Source: Methanobacterium sp. (lineage in GTDB: Archaea > Methanobacteriota > Methanobacteria > Methanobacteriales > Methanobacteriaceae). From it: a stretch of DNA of 64,000 nt. The notes beneath the pieces are model-generated. The model had not been told where the DNA came from and made no database searches. It worked only from the letters and a program-made list of their open reading frames with translations. The stretch lies in NCBI RefSeq assembly GCF_016217785.1, contig NZ_JACRGA010000023.1, forward strand, positions 62,001 to 126,000, in the 5' to 3' direction. The first letter of the stretch is position 1. Each line of letters opens with the position of its first letter. Both the position numbers and the translations under genes were made by a program. Shown here piece after piece: positions 18,893-29,154 of the stretch.

Positions 18893-19055
18893 TACTATAC
18901 CTCCTGAGAATTTTTATAACATAAAATTACCCTTTATACTTCCATAATATTTCTGATAAATCTCGCTAAATGACTCCAATTAATAAAAATATTCGGTAAA
19001 TAATTCCTATTAATAAATATTCGATAATTAACTCCAGTTAAATACAGGAACATTT

Positions 19056-20489
19056 TTACAAACCAAGTGTACGTTTGAAACCGTTAACCACGTCCTTAGC
19101 AGACTTTAGAAGGGGATTTTTAACCTTTACCGGTGTTTTCATACTCTCCAGCCGATCAATACGGAAGTAGATGGGTGGATGGGGATCGAAGTTTATCCAT
19201 GAGGGTAATCTGGTGGGTGAAATCCTTTCGGCATGGAGACGCTGGTAACCGATTTTACGCAGTGCACTGGCTAAGACCTGGGGTTGCCCTATTTTCATGG
19301 CGGATAAAAGATCAGCCCTGGTTTCAAAGAACTTGGCCACAAAGAAAATAAACCCTAACGCAACAATCAGGTAAATTAAGGGAGATATGACAACTAATGG
19401 GAATAATAGGGTGAATCTGAGGATGAACTCTGCAGATATTATGCTGAAGAGGACTATTGGGTCTCTACCTGATAGGTGGCCCATTTCATGGCCGATCACG
19501 GATAGTATTTCATCTTCCTCAAGTTGGACCAGAAGTCCGGTGGTGATGAGAACCAGCCCCCGGTTTGGACTGGGACCTGTGGCAGCAGCATTGGGGATCA
19601 TGGTGTTACTCAAGGCAACCTTAGGCATGGTGATGTTGAACTTGCTGGCAGCTTCTTCAACTATTCTGTAAACATCAATCACCCGGGAAACCTTCAAATC
19701 GGACTGGCAGTGGAAACCATATTCCCTGAATATATCCTCTCCCAACTCACAGGTAGGCTCCCTACCCACAGCAAGGCTTTTCTGGTAAATTTTCTCCTTC
19801 ATTTTAATAATACTGTCCTTACCGAATTTTTCCTGGAATTTCTGGAACTCCTCCAGGGGTAGCTGGTATTCAATGATATGTACCTGTGGATTTTCTGGGG
19901 TGATCTTCCAGTCACTGGTACGCAGCAATAGCTGGTCAGACAAAAGAACAATGACCAGTTGAAATACCAGTATACCAATAATTGCCAGGAATATACCCAG
20001 TAAAAGGAAAAGAAGAATGTTAACTCCGAAAAAGAGTATATAAATCATTATCATATTGCTTCCGAACATGCGGAAAGATGCCTTCTTACGCCTGGTGGGA
20101 GGTGCCTCAGGTATAATTTCCTCTCCCTCCACCCAGGCAAAGTAAAGGGTGGCCTGGCGAATGGCATCCTCAAAGGCCTGGATTGCAATAAAAAGCTCCT
20201 CTTCCAGGAGATCTATTTTAGGAGCGATGTCAAATTCAGGAGGAATAGAAACTGTAACGATTTTTACAAGAAATGGGTTAGCAGCCTGAATTTCCACTCT
20301 AACTTCCCATTCCTCTTCACTACTGACAACAGTATAACTTAAAACTCCAGTATCACCTAACATTCTTTTGGAAATATTTTTGAATGAATCAGGTTGGGGT
20401 AGGAGATAGAAATCACGTAAAAAATCCAGTGTTTCTTCCAGGTGCCCTGAAGAGAGTTCAGTGTCAATAATGAAACTTTTTTCCAACAT
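19056..20489 (-). CDS. M48-family zinc metalloprotease (HtpX-like), membrane-anchored
   Basis: 477 residues. The zinc site is VIGHEMGHLSGRD (HEMGH, HExxH) with a downstream Glu in the FETRAD segment, as in M48 peptidases. Two hydrophobic helices (about 145-195) precede the catalytic domain, and two more follow the HExxH helix. An unusually long N-terminal soluble region (about 140 residues) is not part of the usual HtpX core. The likely role is membrane protein quality control. Confidence 0.85.
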   Translation of the reverse strand: MLEKSFIIDTELSSGHLEETLDFLRDFYLLPQPDSFKNISKRMLGDTGVLSYTVVSSEEEWEVRVEIQAANPFLVKIVTVSIPPEFDIAPKIDLLEEELFIAIQAFEDAIRQATLYFAWVEGEEIIPEAPPTRRKKASFRMFGSNMIMIYILFFGVNILLFLLLGIFLAIIGILVFQLVIVLLSDQLLLRTSDWKITPENPQVHIIEYQLPLEEFQKFQEKFGKDSIIKMKEKIYQKSLAVGREPTCELGEDIFREYGFHCQSDLKVSRVIDVYRIVEEAASKFNITMPKVALSNTMIPNAAATGPSPNRGLVLITTGLLVQLEEDEILSVIGHEMGHLSGRDPIVLFSIISAEFILRFTLLFPLVVISPLIYLIVALGFIFFVAKFFETRADLLSAMKIGQPQVLASALRKIGYQRLHAERISPTRLPSWINFDPHPPIYFRIDRLESMKTPVKVKNPLLKSAKDVVNGFKRTLGL

Positions 20490-21589
<1,100 letters not shown>

Positions 21590-21848
21590 ACCAATTAAGG
21601 AGTAAATAATCTCCTGATTTATTATTTTAATCTAATTTTAACTTTTTTTAAACTCTTAATTTTAATTTATTTACTTATTCTAACTTATTTAACATATATT
21701 TTAACTTATAACTCATTTTAACTTATTTCACCTTGAATTTTAACTTTTTTAAGTCTTAATTATATTTTTACTCTAATTTCTACTCTTAATTTCAACTCCC
21801 TGAAAATTTATTATCAATACCCAAGAGATAAATAAATCAGTGATTTTT

Positions 21849-22106
21849 ATGGAAAAACAGGATCAAAAACTGGAAGACTGGCAAGTGGTGTGCCGTAATA
21901 TCAAGTGCAAACATCACTATGACATACCATCGGACTGGCCCCTAGAATGGAAGGTTAGAAAATTCCGTGGAGTATGTGGTCATGGTGAGGACACAGCCTT
22001 CCCAGAACTCCTAAAACCAGTTAAATGTCCCGAATGTGGGGAAAAAAGTTACAGAGTAATTCGCAGATATTTCCAGAGTAAAACTGATAATCTCTGTTCA
22101 ATTTAG
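21849..22106 (+). CDS. Small zinc-ribbon-like protein
   Basis: 85 residues from the ATG at 21849, preceded by a GTGAT site; a GTG three codons upstream lies within that site. Two Cys pairs, CRNIKC near residue 15 and CPECG near residue 62, with His residues between them, suggest one zinc ribbon. No family recognised. Possibly nucleic-acid or protein binding. Confidence 0.55.
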   Translation: MEKQDQKLEDWQVVCRNIKCKHHYDIPSDWPLEWKVRKFRGVCGHGEDTAFPELLKPVKCPECGEKSYRVIRRYFQSKTDNLCSI

Positions 22107-22203
22107 ATTAAAAATCTATTTTTGTTATGTTGAATGAAATTTAATAGGTTTATTTTATAAAACTTCCCATCTTAGAATATTCCTTTTTATTTCAATCCTT
22201 TCC

Positions 22204-23355
<1,152 letters not shown>

Positions 23356-23383
23356 AAAATTTCACTCGGCAATTATAATTGGG

Positions 23384-24256
23384 TTATTTGAATATCCTGG
23401 TATCAACTTTTTTCCGGTCTTCTTCTGACTTTAAAACCACTCGAACAGTTTTTTCTAGGGACTCATCACTGGCATCCCTATCTCCAGTGGCCAGGAGCGT
23501 TCGAACCCAGTCAACGGTAGCCCTGATTGATGGTATTTTCACCAAGTCCAGTTTCCTTATACTCTGGATAAGTCCCACCACCTTCTCCACCAGTTCATGG
23601 GGTGCATCGGGAACCAGTGACTTAACGATCTCAATTTCTCTTTCTAAGGTGGGGTAATCAATATAGAGGAAAAGGCACCGATCCCGGGTTTCATCCAGTA
23701 ACATTCTCTGTGAATTGGAGGTTAAAACTACCAGAAGATCGTTTTTAAGGGTGAATGTTCCCAGATCATTTACGGTGATTTCTTTTTCTCCCAGAGCCTG
23801 GAGTAAGAAGCTTTCCACCTCTTCATCTGCCTTGTCAATTTCATCAATGAGCATTACCGCTGGATTAGGATTAATGAATGCCTGGAGTAATGGTCTTTTA
23901 ATGAAGAACTCCTCACTAAATACATCCTTATCTGGTTCTTTCAGGCGGGACATCTCCAGGTGCAACAATTGTTTCTGGTAATTCCACTCCCCCACCATCT
24001 GTTCAAAGGTTATTCCTTCATAACACTGCACTCTGAAAAAATCCCTCCCCAGGGCCCGTGCCATGGCTTTAGCAAGCTCTGTTTTCCCGGTTCCAGGAGG
24101 TCCCTCTACCAGGATAGGTTTTCCCAGTTCAAGGGAGAGAAAGAGGATGGTAATGATGTTATCATCAGGGATGTAACTGGCCTCAGTCAGGGCGTTTTTA
24201 ATATATTCAGTGTCAAAAATAGTATTCTTGGTTAGATCAGATTTTTTGGGTTTGAT
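23384..24256 (-). CDS. MoxR-family AAA+ ATPase with noncanonical start
   Basis: AAA+ ATPase of about 290 residues. The P-loop GPPGTGKTE (24080-24103), Walker B VMLIDEIDKAD and the sensor LTSNSQRMLLDETRDRC are all present. The first ATG in frame (24064) lies after the P-loop, so it cannot be the start of an active protein. The frame is open back to the stop at 24272-24274 without ATG, GTG or TTG. ATC at 24256 lies at proper spacing after GGAGGT. Alternatively, one extra G in ATGGGAGG (near 24270) has frameshifted an ATG start. Partner of the VWA gene downstream. Confidence 0.8.
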   Translation of the reverse strand: MKPKKSDLTKNTIFDTEYIKNALTEASYIPDDNIITILFLSLELGKPILVEGPPGTGKTELAKAMARALGRDFFRVQCYEGITFEQMVGEWNYQKQLLHLEMSRLKEPDKDVFSEEFFIKRPLLQAFINPNPAVMLIDEIDKADEEVESFLLQALGEKEITVNDLGTFTLKNDLLVVLTSNSQRMLLDETRDRCLFLYIDYPTLEREIEIVKSLVPDAPHELVEKVVGLIQSIRKLDLVKIPSIRATVDWVRTLLATGDRDASDESLEKTVRVVLKSEEDRKKVDTRIFK

Positions 24257-24531
24257 ATGGAAAACCTCCCATTAACTATTGGTAAATTATAAATCTTGTT
24301 AAATCATATCCCCTTATTAGAATAATTTCATTCACATTTATCTGCCATTAATATATAACACATGTTACATAAAAAATGAACCTTCTGAATGTAACCAGAT
24401 TTAACACTTTATCTAAATTGTAACCAAAACACTTTTCAAACTCCAAATAGTTTTATTGGGAAATCAGTAATAACATTACTCTGATGGAAAAAGCTTAAAT
24501 GGCTTATAATTTAAAATAGTTATTGATTTAT

Positions 24532-25389
24532 ATGCCTTACTTAATTTGCCAGAATTGTGGTGGCTATTACGAGCTGGATGATGATGAATCCCCGGAAGAC
24601 TTTGATAGTTGCCGTTGTGGGGGTAAGCTAGTCTACGCAGAACACCTAGACTCCAAACCCCGAATGAGCAGAAAAAAGTTTTACGGTGCTTTATCAGTTA
24701 TTTTTATTTTAACAATCATGGCTGCAGGGTATATTATCATTTTCATGGATCCCTTCAATGAAATCTCTGCATCAAATCCATCAGTTATAGCCACTGATTA
24801 CAGGGGAACAGTGAGTAAAGAGGTCATCACTGCATCCAATGCCTCATCTAATGATACCTCCAATAAAAAGACCATCGCTGTAATTACTGGCATGCACCCT
24901 CGTGAGAAGCTTTCCATCCGAAGTATTTCCGATGTGGTTAACCAGTACAGTTTATCTTCAAACCAGGCCATTGTCCATTACGTGGTTAACGTCACCAATA
25001 ATCCTGAAAATTATGCAACTGGACGAGCTAATGGGGAAGAACTGGTATCCAAGTATGTTATTTCAGATATAAAGAAATCCGATATAGATGTGGTAATCAT
25101 ATGCCATGACCATGCTCCGGGTTATGGTAAGGGATATTACGTGGCTACCCCTAAAATGGACTCACCTTCAGTGGCTTTAGGGGATGTGGTTGAGAAAAAC
25201 CTGGCTGAATTCACCTATTACCGGGCTAGTTCCAATTCCGAGCATGGTTCATCCACCCTAACAGTTTCCAATCCATTGGCCTCTGCAGGTTTCCGCACAC
25301 TGGTCTATGAAATACCAGAATGGGCATCTTACAATCAGGCTTACCAAGAAAGCAAAAAACTCATTGCCACCTGTTTCCAGGCCATTTAA
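24532..25389 (+). CDS. Membrane-anchored peptidase-like protein with N-terminal zinc ribbon
   Basis: About 285 residues from the ATG at 24532 (a TTG three codons earlier is less likely). Residues 1-40 form a cytosolic zinc ribbon (CQNCG ... CRCGG), followed by one transmembrane helix (about 50-72) and an outside domain rich in Asn, Ser and Thr. The outside domain has GMHPRE (HxxE) and VIICHDHAP, resembling the zinc site of M14/AstE-type metallohydrolases. It is related in design to the protein at 47737-48642. A possible role is trimming of the cell wall peptide or surface proteins (inference). Confidence 0.6.
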   Translation: MPYLICQNCGGYYELDDDESPEDFDSCRCGGKLVYAEHLDSKPRMSRKKFYGALSVIFILTIMAAGYIIIFMDPFNEISASNPSVIATDYRGTVSKEVITASNASSNDTSNKKTIAVITGMHPREKLSIRSISDVVNQYSLSSNQAIVHYVVNVTNNPENYATGRANGEELVSKYVISDIKKSDIDVVIICHDHAPGYGKGYYVATPKMDSPSVALGDVVEKNLAEFTYYRASSNSEHGSSTLTVSNPLASAGFRTLVYEIPEWASYNQAYQESKKLIATCFQAI

Positions 25390-25564
25390 TATTAATTAAG
25401 GATATTTACCAATAAAAAAAATATTCTTACTTTTTCACAGTTTTCAACAATTTAAACATAAATCGTGGATAAAAAATCAATAAAATAAGTAATTAATAAA
25501 ATACTTTATATGCTTTCAAAAACAATAGATTATTGCCGAAAGGTAAAAAATTGGAAGTGAAAGT

Positions 25565-25780
25565 ATGTTCGGAAGTAGTAATGATAGAGGAAATTCGTCT
25601 CCTATTAATGAAGGCGGAGAATACGATGTGAAGATTGAAGATACTGGTAGGGACGGAGACGGAATTGCCCGTATTGAAGGTTTTGTGGTTTTTGTTTCAG
25701 GTGCAAAAGAAGGAGAAGAAGTTAGAATCAGAATTAATTCTGTTCGAAGAAACTTCGCCTTTGCTGAAGTAGTAGACTAA
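25565..25780 (+). CDS. TRAM-domain small RNA-binding protein
   Basis: 71 residues, nearly all a single TRAM domain: GGEYDVKIEDTGRDGDGIAR, then IEGFVVFVSGAKEGEEVRIR and FAFAEVVD. Methanogen single-TRAM proteins are RNA-binding, proposed RNA chaperones, often linked to cold adaptation. GGAAGTGAAAGT precedes the ATG, and a terminator hairpin follows, so it is a free-standing transcription unit. Confidence 0.9.
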   Translation: MFGSSNDRGNSSPINEGGEYDVKIEDTGRDGDGIARIEGFVVFVSGAKEGEEVRIRINSVRRNFAFAEVVD

Positions 25781-25814
25781 ACATCATAAGTGAAAAAGGG
25801 ATTGTAAAAAACAT

Positions 25815-25846
25815 CCGGTTTGAAAGCCGGTTAATCTTTTCATTTT
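25815..25846 (+). terminator. Terminator hairpin after the TRAM gene
   Basis: Stem CCGGTT/AGCCGG (one wobble pair) with a four-base loop at 25815-25830, then a T-rich tail (TTAATCTTTTCATTTTT). Confidence 0.6.
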
Positions 25847-26117
25847 TCATGAAAATACTTTTATTTTTACTTAAATATGTAAATTCCAGTTGATCTTTTC
25901 ATTCTAATTTATATCGCTTTAAAATTTTTAGGTAAATCGTGTTAAATTGCTCTTTTTTTAGTATAAATATATAATTAATTATTCTCATGAATCCCCGGAA
26001 AGTAACTATTCTGATACTAGGAATATTCATCGACTCTCAGTTCATTCCGTTAATATATAACGAAAAAAATTGAACCACTAAGAATGACTTAAAATGCATT
26101 TTTATTTTATTGATGTT

Positions 26118-26128
26118 GCTTATATAAA
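26118..26128 (+). promoter_or_regulatory. TATA-like promoter element of the B12-binding protein gene
   Basis: GCTTATATAAACC is the best TATA box in the 436-bp gap upstream of the gene; it predicts transcription starting about 25 nt later and a leader of roughly 75 nt. No cobalamin riboswitch-like structure was seen. The rest of the gap holds no gene. Confidence 0.45.
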
Positions 26129-26217
26129 CCTAAAATGAGAATGAATTTATCTTCATAAAAACAAATATAATTATTAATTATGATGTGATGGTTTTATAAG
26201 ATATATCTGGGGGAAAA

Positions 26218-26919
26218 ATGACTGTATTTGAAGAGGAATCTGAACCCTTCTTTGAGTTGGCGAAAAATTTTAGGGATGCTTTGCTAAATGTTCAGCGAGA
26301 TGAAGCAAGCAGGATGATACTCAAAGCTGTGGAGGAAGGTATGGATATTAAAGATATTTATATCCATGTTTTCGAATCATCACAGCATGAAATTGGTCGC
26401 CTGTGGCAGAACAATAAGATAACCGTGGCCCAGGAGCACTTCTGTACTGCGGCAACCCAGATGATCATGTCACAACTCTATCCTTACATCTTTAGTACTA
26501 ATAAAAATGGCCACCGTCTGGTTGCAGCATGTGCTGCTGGAGAAATGCATGAAATGGGGGTGCGAATGGTGGCAGATATATTTGAAATGCAAGGATGGGA
26601 CACCTACTACTTAGGGGCTAACACCCCCAATGAAAGTATAATACAAACCATAAGTGATCTAAAACCCGATATAATTGCTATATCCGCATCTATTCATTAT
26701 AACATAGCCGCGGTGAAGGATTTAATAAAATTAATTAGAAAAAATAAGGATATATCTAATACTAATATTATAGTGGGGGGCAGACCATTCCTCCTGTCCC
26801 CGGAACTATGGAAGAAGATAGGAGCCGATGGATGCCCACCAAATGCAATAGAAGCACTTTCCCTTGCTGATGAATTGATTTCCTCTAAACAAATGGTGGA
26901 GGACTCCCATGTCCACTAA
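26218..26919 (+). CDS. Free-standing cobalamin-binding sensory protein (Wx9EH type)
   Basis: 233 residues and no DNA-binding or enzyme domain. The N-terminal helical B12-binding-2 cap (about 10-95) contains GRLWQNNKITVAQEHFC: W, nine residues, then EH, the Wx9EH motif of CarH/LitR-type B12 photoreceptors. The C-terminal Rossmann domain (about 100-220) has EMHEMG, the ExHxxG lower-ligand motif, plus YYLGANTP and the GG-containing IIVGGRPF. Light sensing via adenosylcobalamin, or redox/corrinoid sensing, is plausible. A corrinoid protein for methyl transfer is less likely without a methyltransferase partner. A histidine kinase gene follows after 156 bp. Confidence 0.8.
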   Translation: MTVFEEESEPFFELAKNFRDALLNVQRDEASRMILKAVEEGMDIKDIYIHVFESSQHEIGRLWQNNKITVAQEHFCTAATQMIMSQLYPYIFSTNKNGHRLVAACAAGEMHEMGVRMVADIFEMQGWDTYYLGANTPNESIIQTISDLKPDIIAISASIHYNIAAVKDLIKLIRKNKDISNTNIIVGGRPFLLSPELWKKIGADGCPPNAIEALSLADELISSKQMVEDSHVH

Positions 26920-27075
26920 TAAATTTAACCCATTAAAAAGGAACTACCACCAATCTCTCCAGGAGCACTGGTATCATTCCAGGATAACCGGGATACCCTA
27001 ACTGGATGATCAACTACCAGCAGGCTTTGATGGAAGAGGATTAGTTCTTTTTTAAAAAAATAGGAGGATGGGCTT

Positions 27076-28194
27076 ATGGTTCAAAGTACGGTGGAAGCCT
27101 TTGGAATGTCTTGTGATTTTGAAGGGGAAATTATTGAAATCTTGTATGATAACTTGGGAGTTGTAAACGGTGATAAAATCGGAAAACCATTTTCCGATCT
27201 CCTGGATGGGGGAAGCACTGGCAAAACTTTTGATTTTATAAAAAAAATCCAAAATGAAGATGCTGTTTATAATTGGGAATTTAATTTGATTTGTGAGGGC
27301 GAATTAACACCTATTAATGTTTCTGGATTCTTAGTTGACCATAAAATACTCATTTTTGGGGGAAGATCCATTGAAACCGTTCAATTAATGGATGAAATGA
27401 CTAGAATCAACAATGAACAAACCAACAAACTCCGGGGGGTTATGAAATATTTCGCTGCCTATCTCCGTGAACAGGAATCTAAAGAAAATCAAATATATGC
27501 GGAGCTGGGACGTCTTAACAATGAGCTCACCAATGCACAGCGGGAGTTAACTAAAAAGAACATTCAACTTACCAAGTTAAACCAGCAGAAAGAAATGCTC
27601 ATTAAGGAAGTACACCACCGGGTTAAGAATAATTTAATGATCATCTCCAGCCTGTTAAACCTTCAGTCAAATTACCTGAAAGACGAAGAATCAAAAGAAA
27701 TCTTCAAAGAAAGCCAGAATCGTGCTAAATCCATGGCTTTAATTCATGAACGCCTTTACCGTTCTATAGATCTAAAAAATATCGACTTCAAGGAATATAT
27801 AACTACCTTGGCTAATGATCTATACAGGACCTATGTGAAGGATCCAAGCCGAGTCAGTTTACAGATGATCATTGAAGATGTTAATATTGATATTAACTCA
27901 GCAATCCCCCTTGGCTTAATCTTAAATGAGTTGATCACCAATTCAATGAAACACGCATTTCCCGATGGCAGAAAAGGTACTGTTTCAATATCCTTTGAGG
28001 AAAAGGATGATGAATTCATTTTAAAGGTGAGTGATGATGGAATTGGATTCCCATCTGATCTGGATTATACCAAAACTAATTCACTGGGCATGCAACTGGT
28101 AACCAGTTTAACCAGCCAGATAAATGGAAAAATAGAACTGGATAGGGATCATGGAACTAAATTTACATTAACTTTTAAAGAATTGGGCTTATAA
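27076..28194 (+). CDS. Soluble sensor histidine kinase (HisKA_2 / HATPase)
   Basis: 372 residues, no membrane segment. N-terminal PAS-like region (about 10-110), a coiled coil rich in Glu, Gln and Lys (about 115-180), then HisKA_2 with the phospho-acceptor in EVHHRVKNNLMIISSLLNLQ and a HATPase domain (LILNELITNSMKHAF, then VSDDGIGFP and SLGMQLV). AGGAGGATGGGCTT precedes the ATG. Because it lies next to the cobalamin-binding protein and has no membrane sensor, it may receive its signal from that protein (inference). No response regulator is adjacent. Confidence 0.85.
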   Translation: MVQSTVEAFGMSCDFEGEIIEILYDNLGVVNGDKIGKPFSDLLDGGSTGKTFDFIKKIQNEDAVYNWEFNLICEGELTPINVSGFLVDHKILIFGGRSIETVQLMDEMTRINNEQTNKLRGVMKYFAAYLREQESKENQIYAELGRLNNELTNAQRELTKKNIQLTKLNQQKEMLIKEVHHRVKNNLMIISSLLNLQSNYLKDEESKEIFKESQNRAKSMALIHERLYRSIDLKNIDFKEYITTLANDLYRTYVKDPSRVSLQMIIEDVNIDINSAIPLGLILNELITNSMKHAFPDGRKGTVSISFEEKDDEFILKVSDDGIGFPSDLDYTKTNSLGMQLVTSLTSQINGKIELDRDHGTKFTLTFKELGL

Positions 28195-28255
28195 AAAATA
28201 ACTTTAGCTCGATAAGGTTTAACTTTAAGTTTTATTCTTATAATGAGGTGTTTCT

Positions 28256-28825
28256 ATGACGGGACGAAACCAGTACAAAACCTTGGATCAATGGTGGAAA
28301 ATTGATGATGAACAATTAAAAACATCTGAACATGATGAGTTGCTTATTTGGTTGCTTAAAAAAGAGAATCTGAAAAAGATAATCACTGTAAAAGACCCTG
28401 AAGCCATTAATTGGGATTGGGAAAACGTTAAAATTCATGCAGAGGAATATATCATTGCTGAGAATGGTTACAGAGTCGGTGCACCAGATATTATATTCTC
28501 CATCCCCCGCCATCCATCTAATGAATGCGAAGCCAATCCCACTAACAAGAACACCTCTCTAAGTTGTGATAGTGATTATACGAAACAAAGGTACAATTCT
28601 CATGAGCATTATCAACATTATTCCAGATATTTCATAGAAATCAAACCTGAAATAAAAAACTTCGGAACCACATTAAGACAACTGAAGCTTTATATATCCT
28701 ATGGATATGAAGGGAGAGCATATCTACTCACCGAAGACCAACGTTTTAAGGAAGAGTTTGAAAACCAGGGAATAAAAATAATAAACCCCCCGAAAATACA
28801 AACGAACCTTGAATTCTCAAATTAG
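28256..28825 (+). CDS. Hypothetical protein with PD-(D/E)XK nuclease-like pattern
   Basis: 189 residues. The N-terminal third is helical and acidic (DQWWKIDDEQLKTSEHDELL). Next come GAPDIIFSI and, after a variable insert, YFIEIKPEIKNFG and LRQLKLYISYGY. The D ... EIK followed by a Q-containing helix is the arrangement of the PD-(D/E)XK (restriction-endonuclease) fold. The insert (about 90-125) is Asn/Ser-rich. No partner methylase is near. ATGAGGTG precedes the start. Could be a DNA repair or defence nuclease; family not recognised. Confidence 0.55.
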   Translation: MTGRNQYKTLDQWWKIDDEQLKTSEHDELLIWLLKKENLKKIITVKDPEAINWDWENVKIHAEEYIIAENGYRVGAPDIIFSIPRHPSNECEANPTNKNTSLSCDSDYTKQRYNSHEHYQHYSRYFIEIKPEIKNFGTTLRQLKLYISYGYEGRAYLLTEDQRFKEEFENQGIKIINPPKIQTNLEFSN

Positions 28826-29154
28826 TGAGAAATACAACTGAACTCGAATATTTAATGGTTTCACCAACTGCATATTCAAAATATTTTTGAGGAAACACCC
28901 CGGTTTATGCCCTGGGCAAAGATATATTTCCCCCAAGTCTGATAAAGCAGCTTAATAACATTAAAAGTCCCAAATCATTAAAAGTAAGAATTTGGAATCA
29001 TTACGAGTAGTTTGAATAATTTTTGAGCCTAACATCTAATTCCTGATGAAACATATTTATTAATTAGACCTATCATAAAATTAAACAGATTTTATCAAAG
29101 AATAGAATATTCGATTGTTATCTGAAACTTATCTTAAAGGTAATTAGTGATAAT
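28826..29154. other. Intergenic region before the multi-PAS kinase
   Basis: 329 bp, AT-rich, with no ORF. The end carries TTAGTGATAATATG, the SD and start region of the kinase gene. Nothing else recognised. Confidence 0.5.

Noticed and set aside
26218..26919. Methyltransferase corrinoid protein (MtaC/MtbC type)
   Set aside because: The Wx9EH cap and ExHxxG fit sensory proteins better, and no methyltransferase gene is adjacent; kept only as an alternative.
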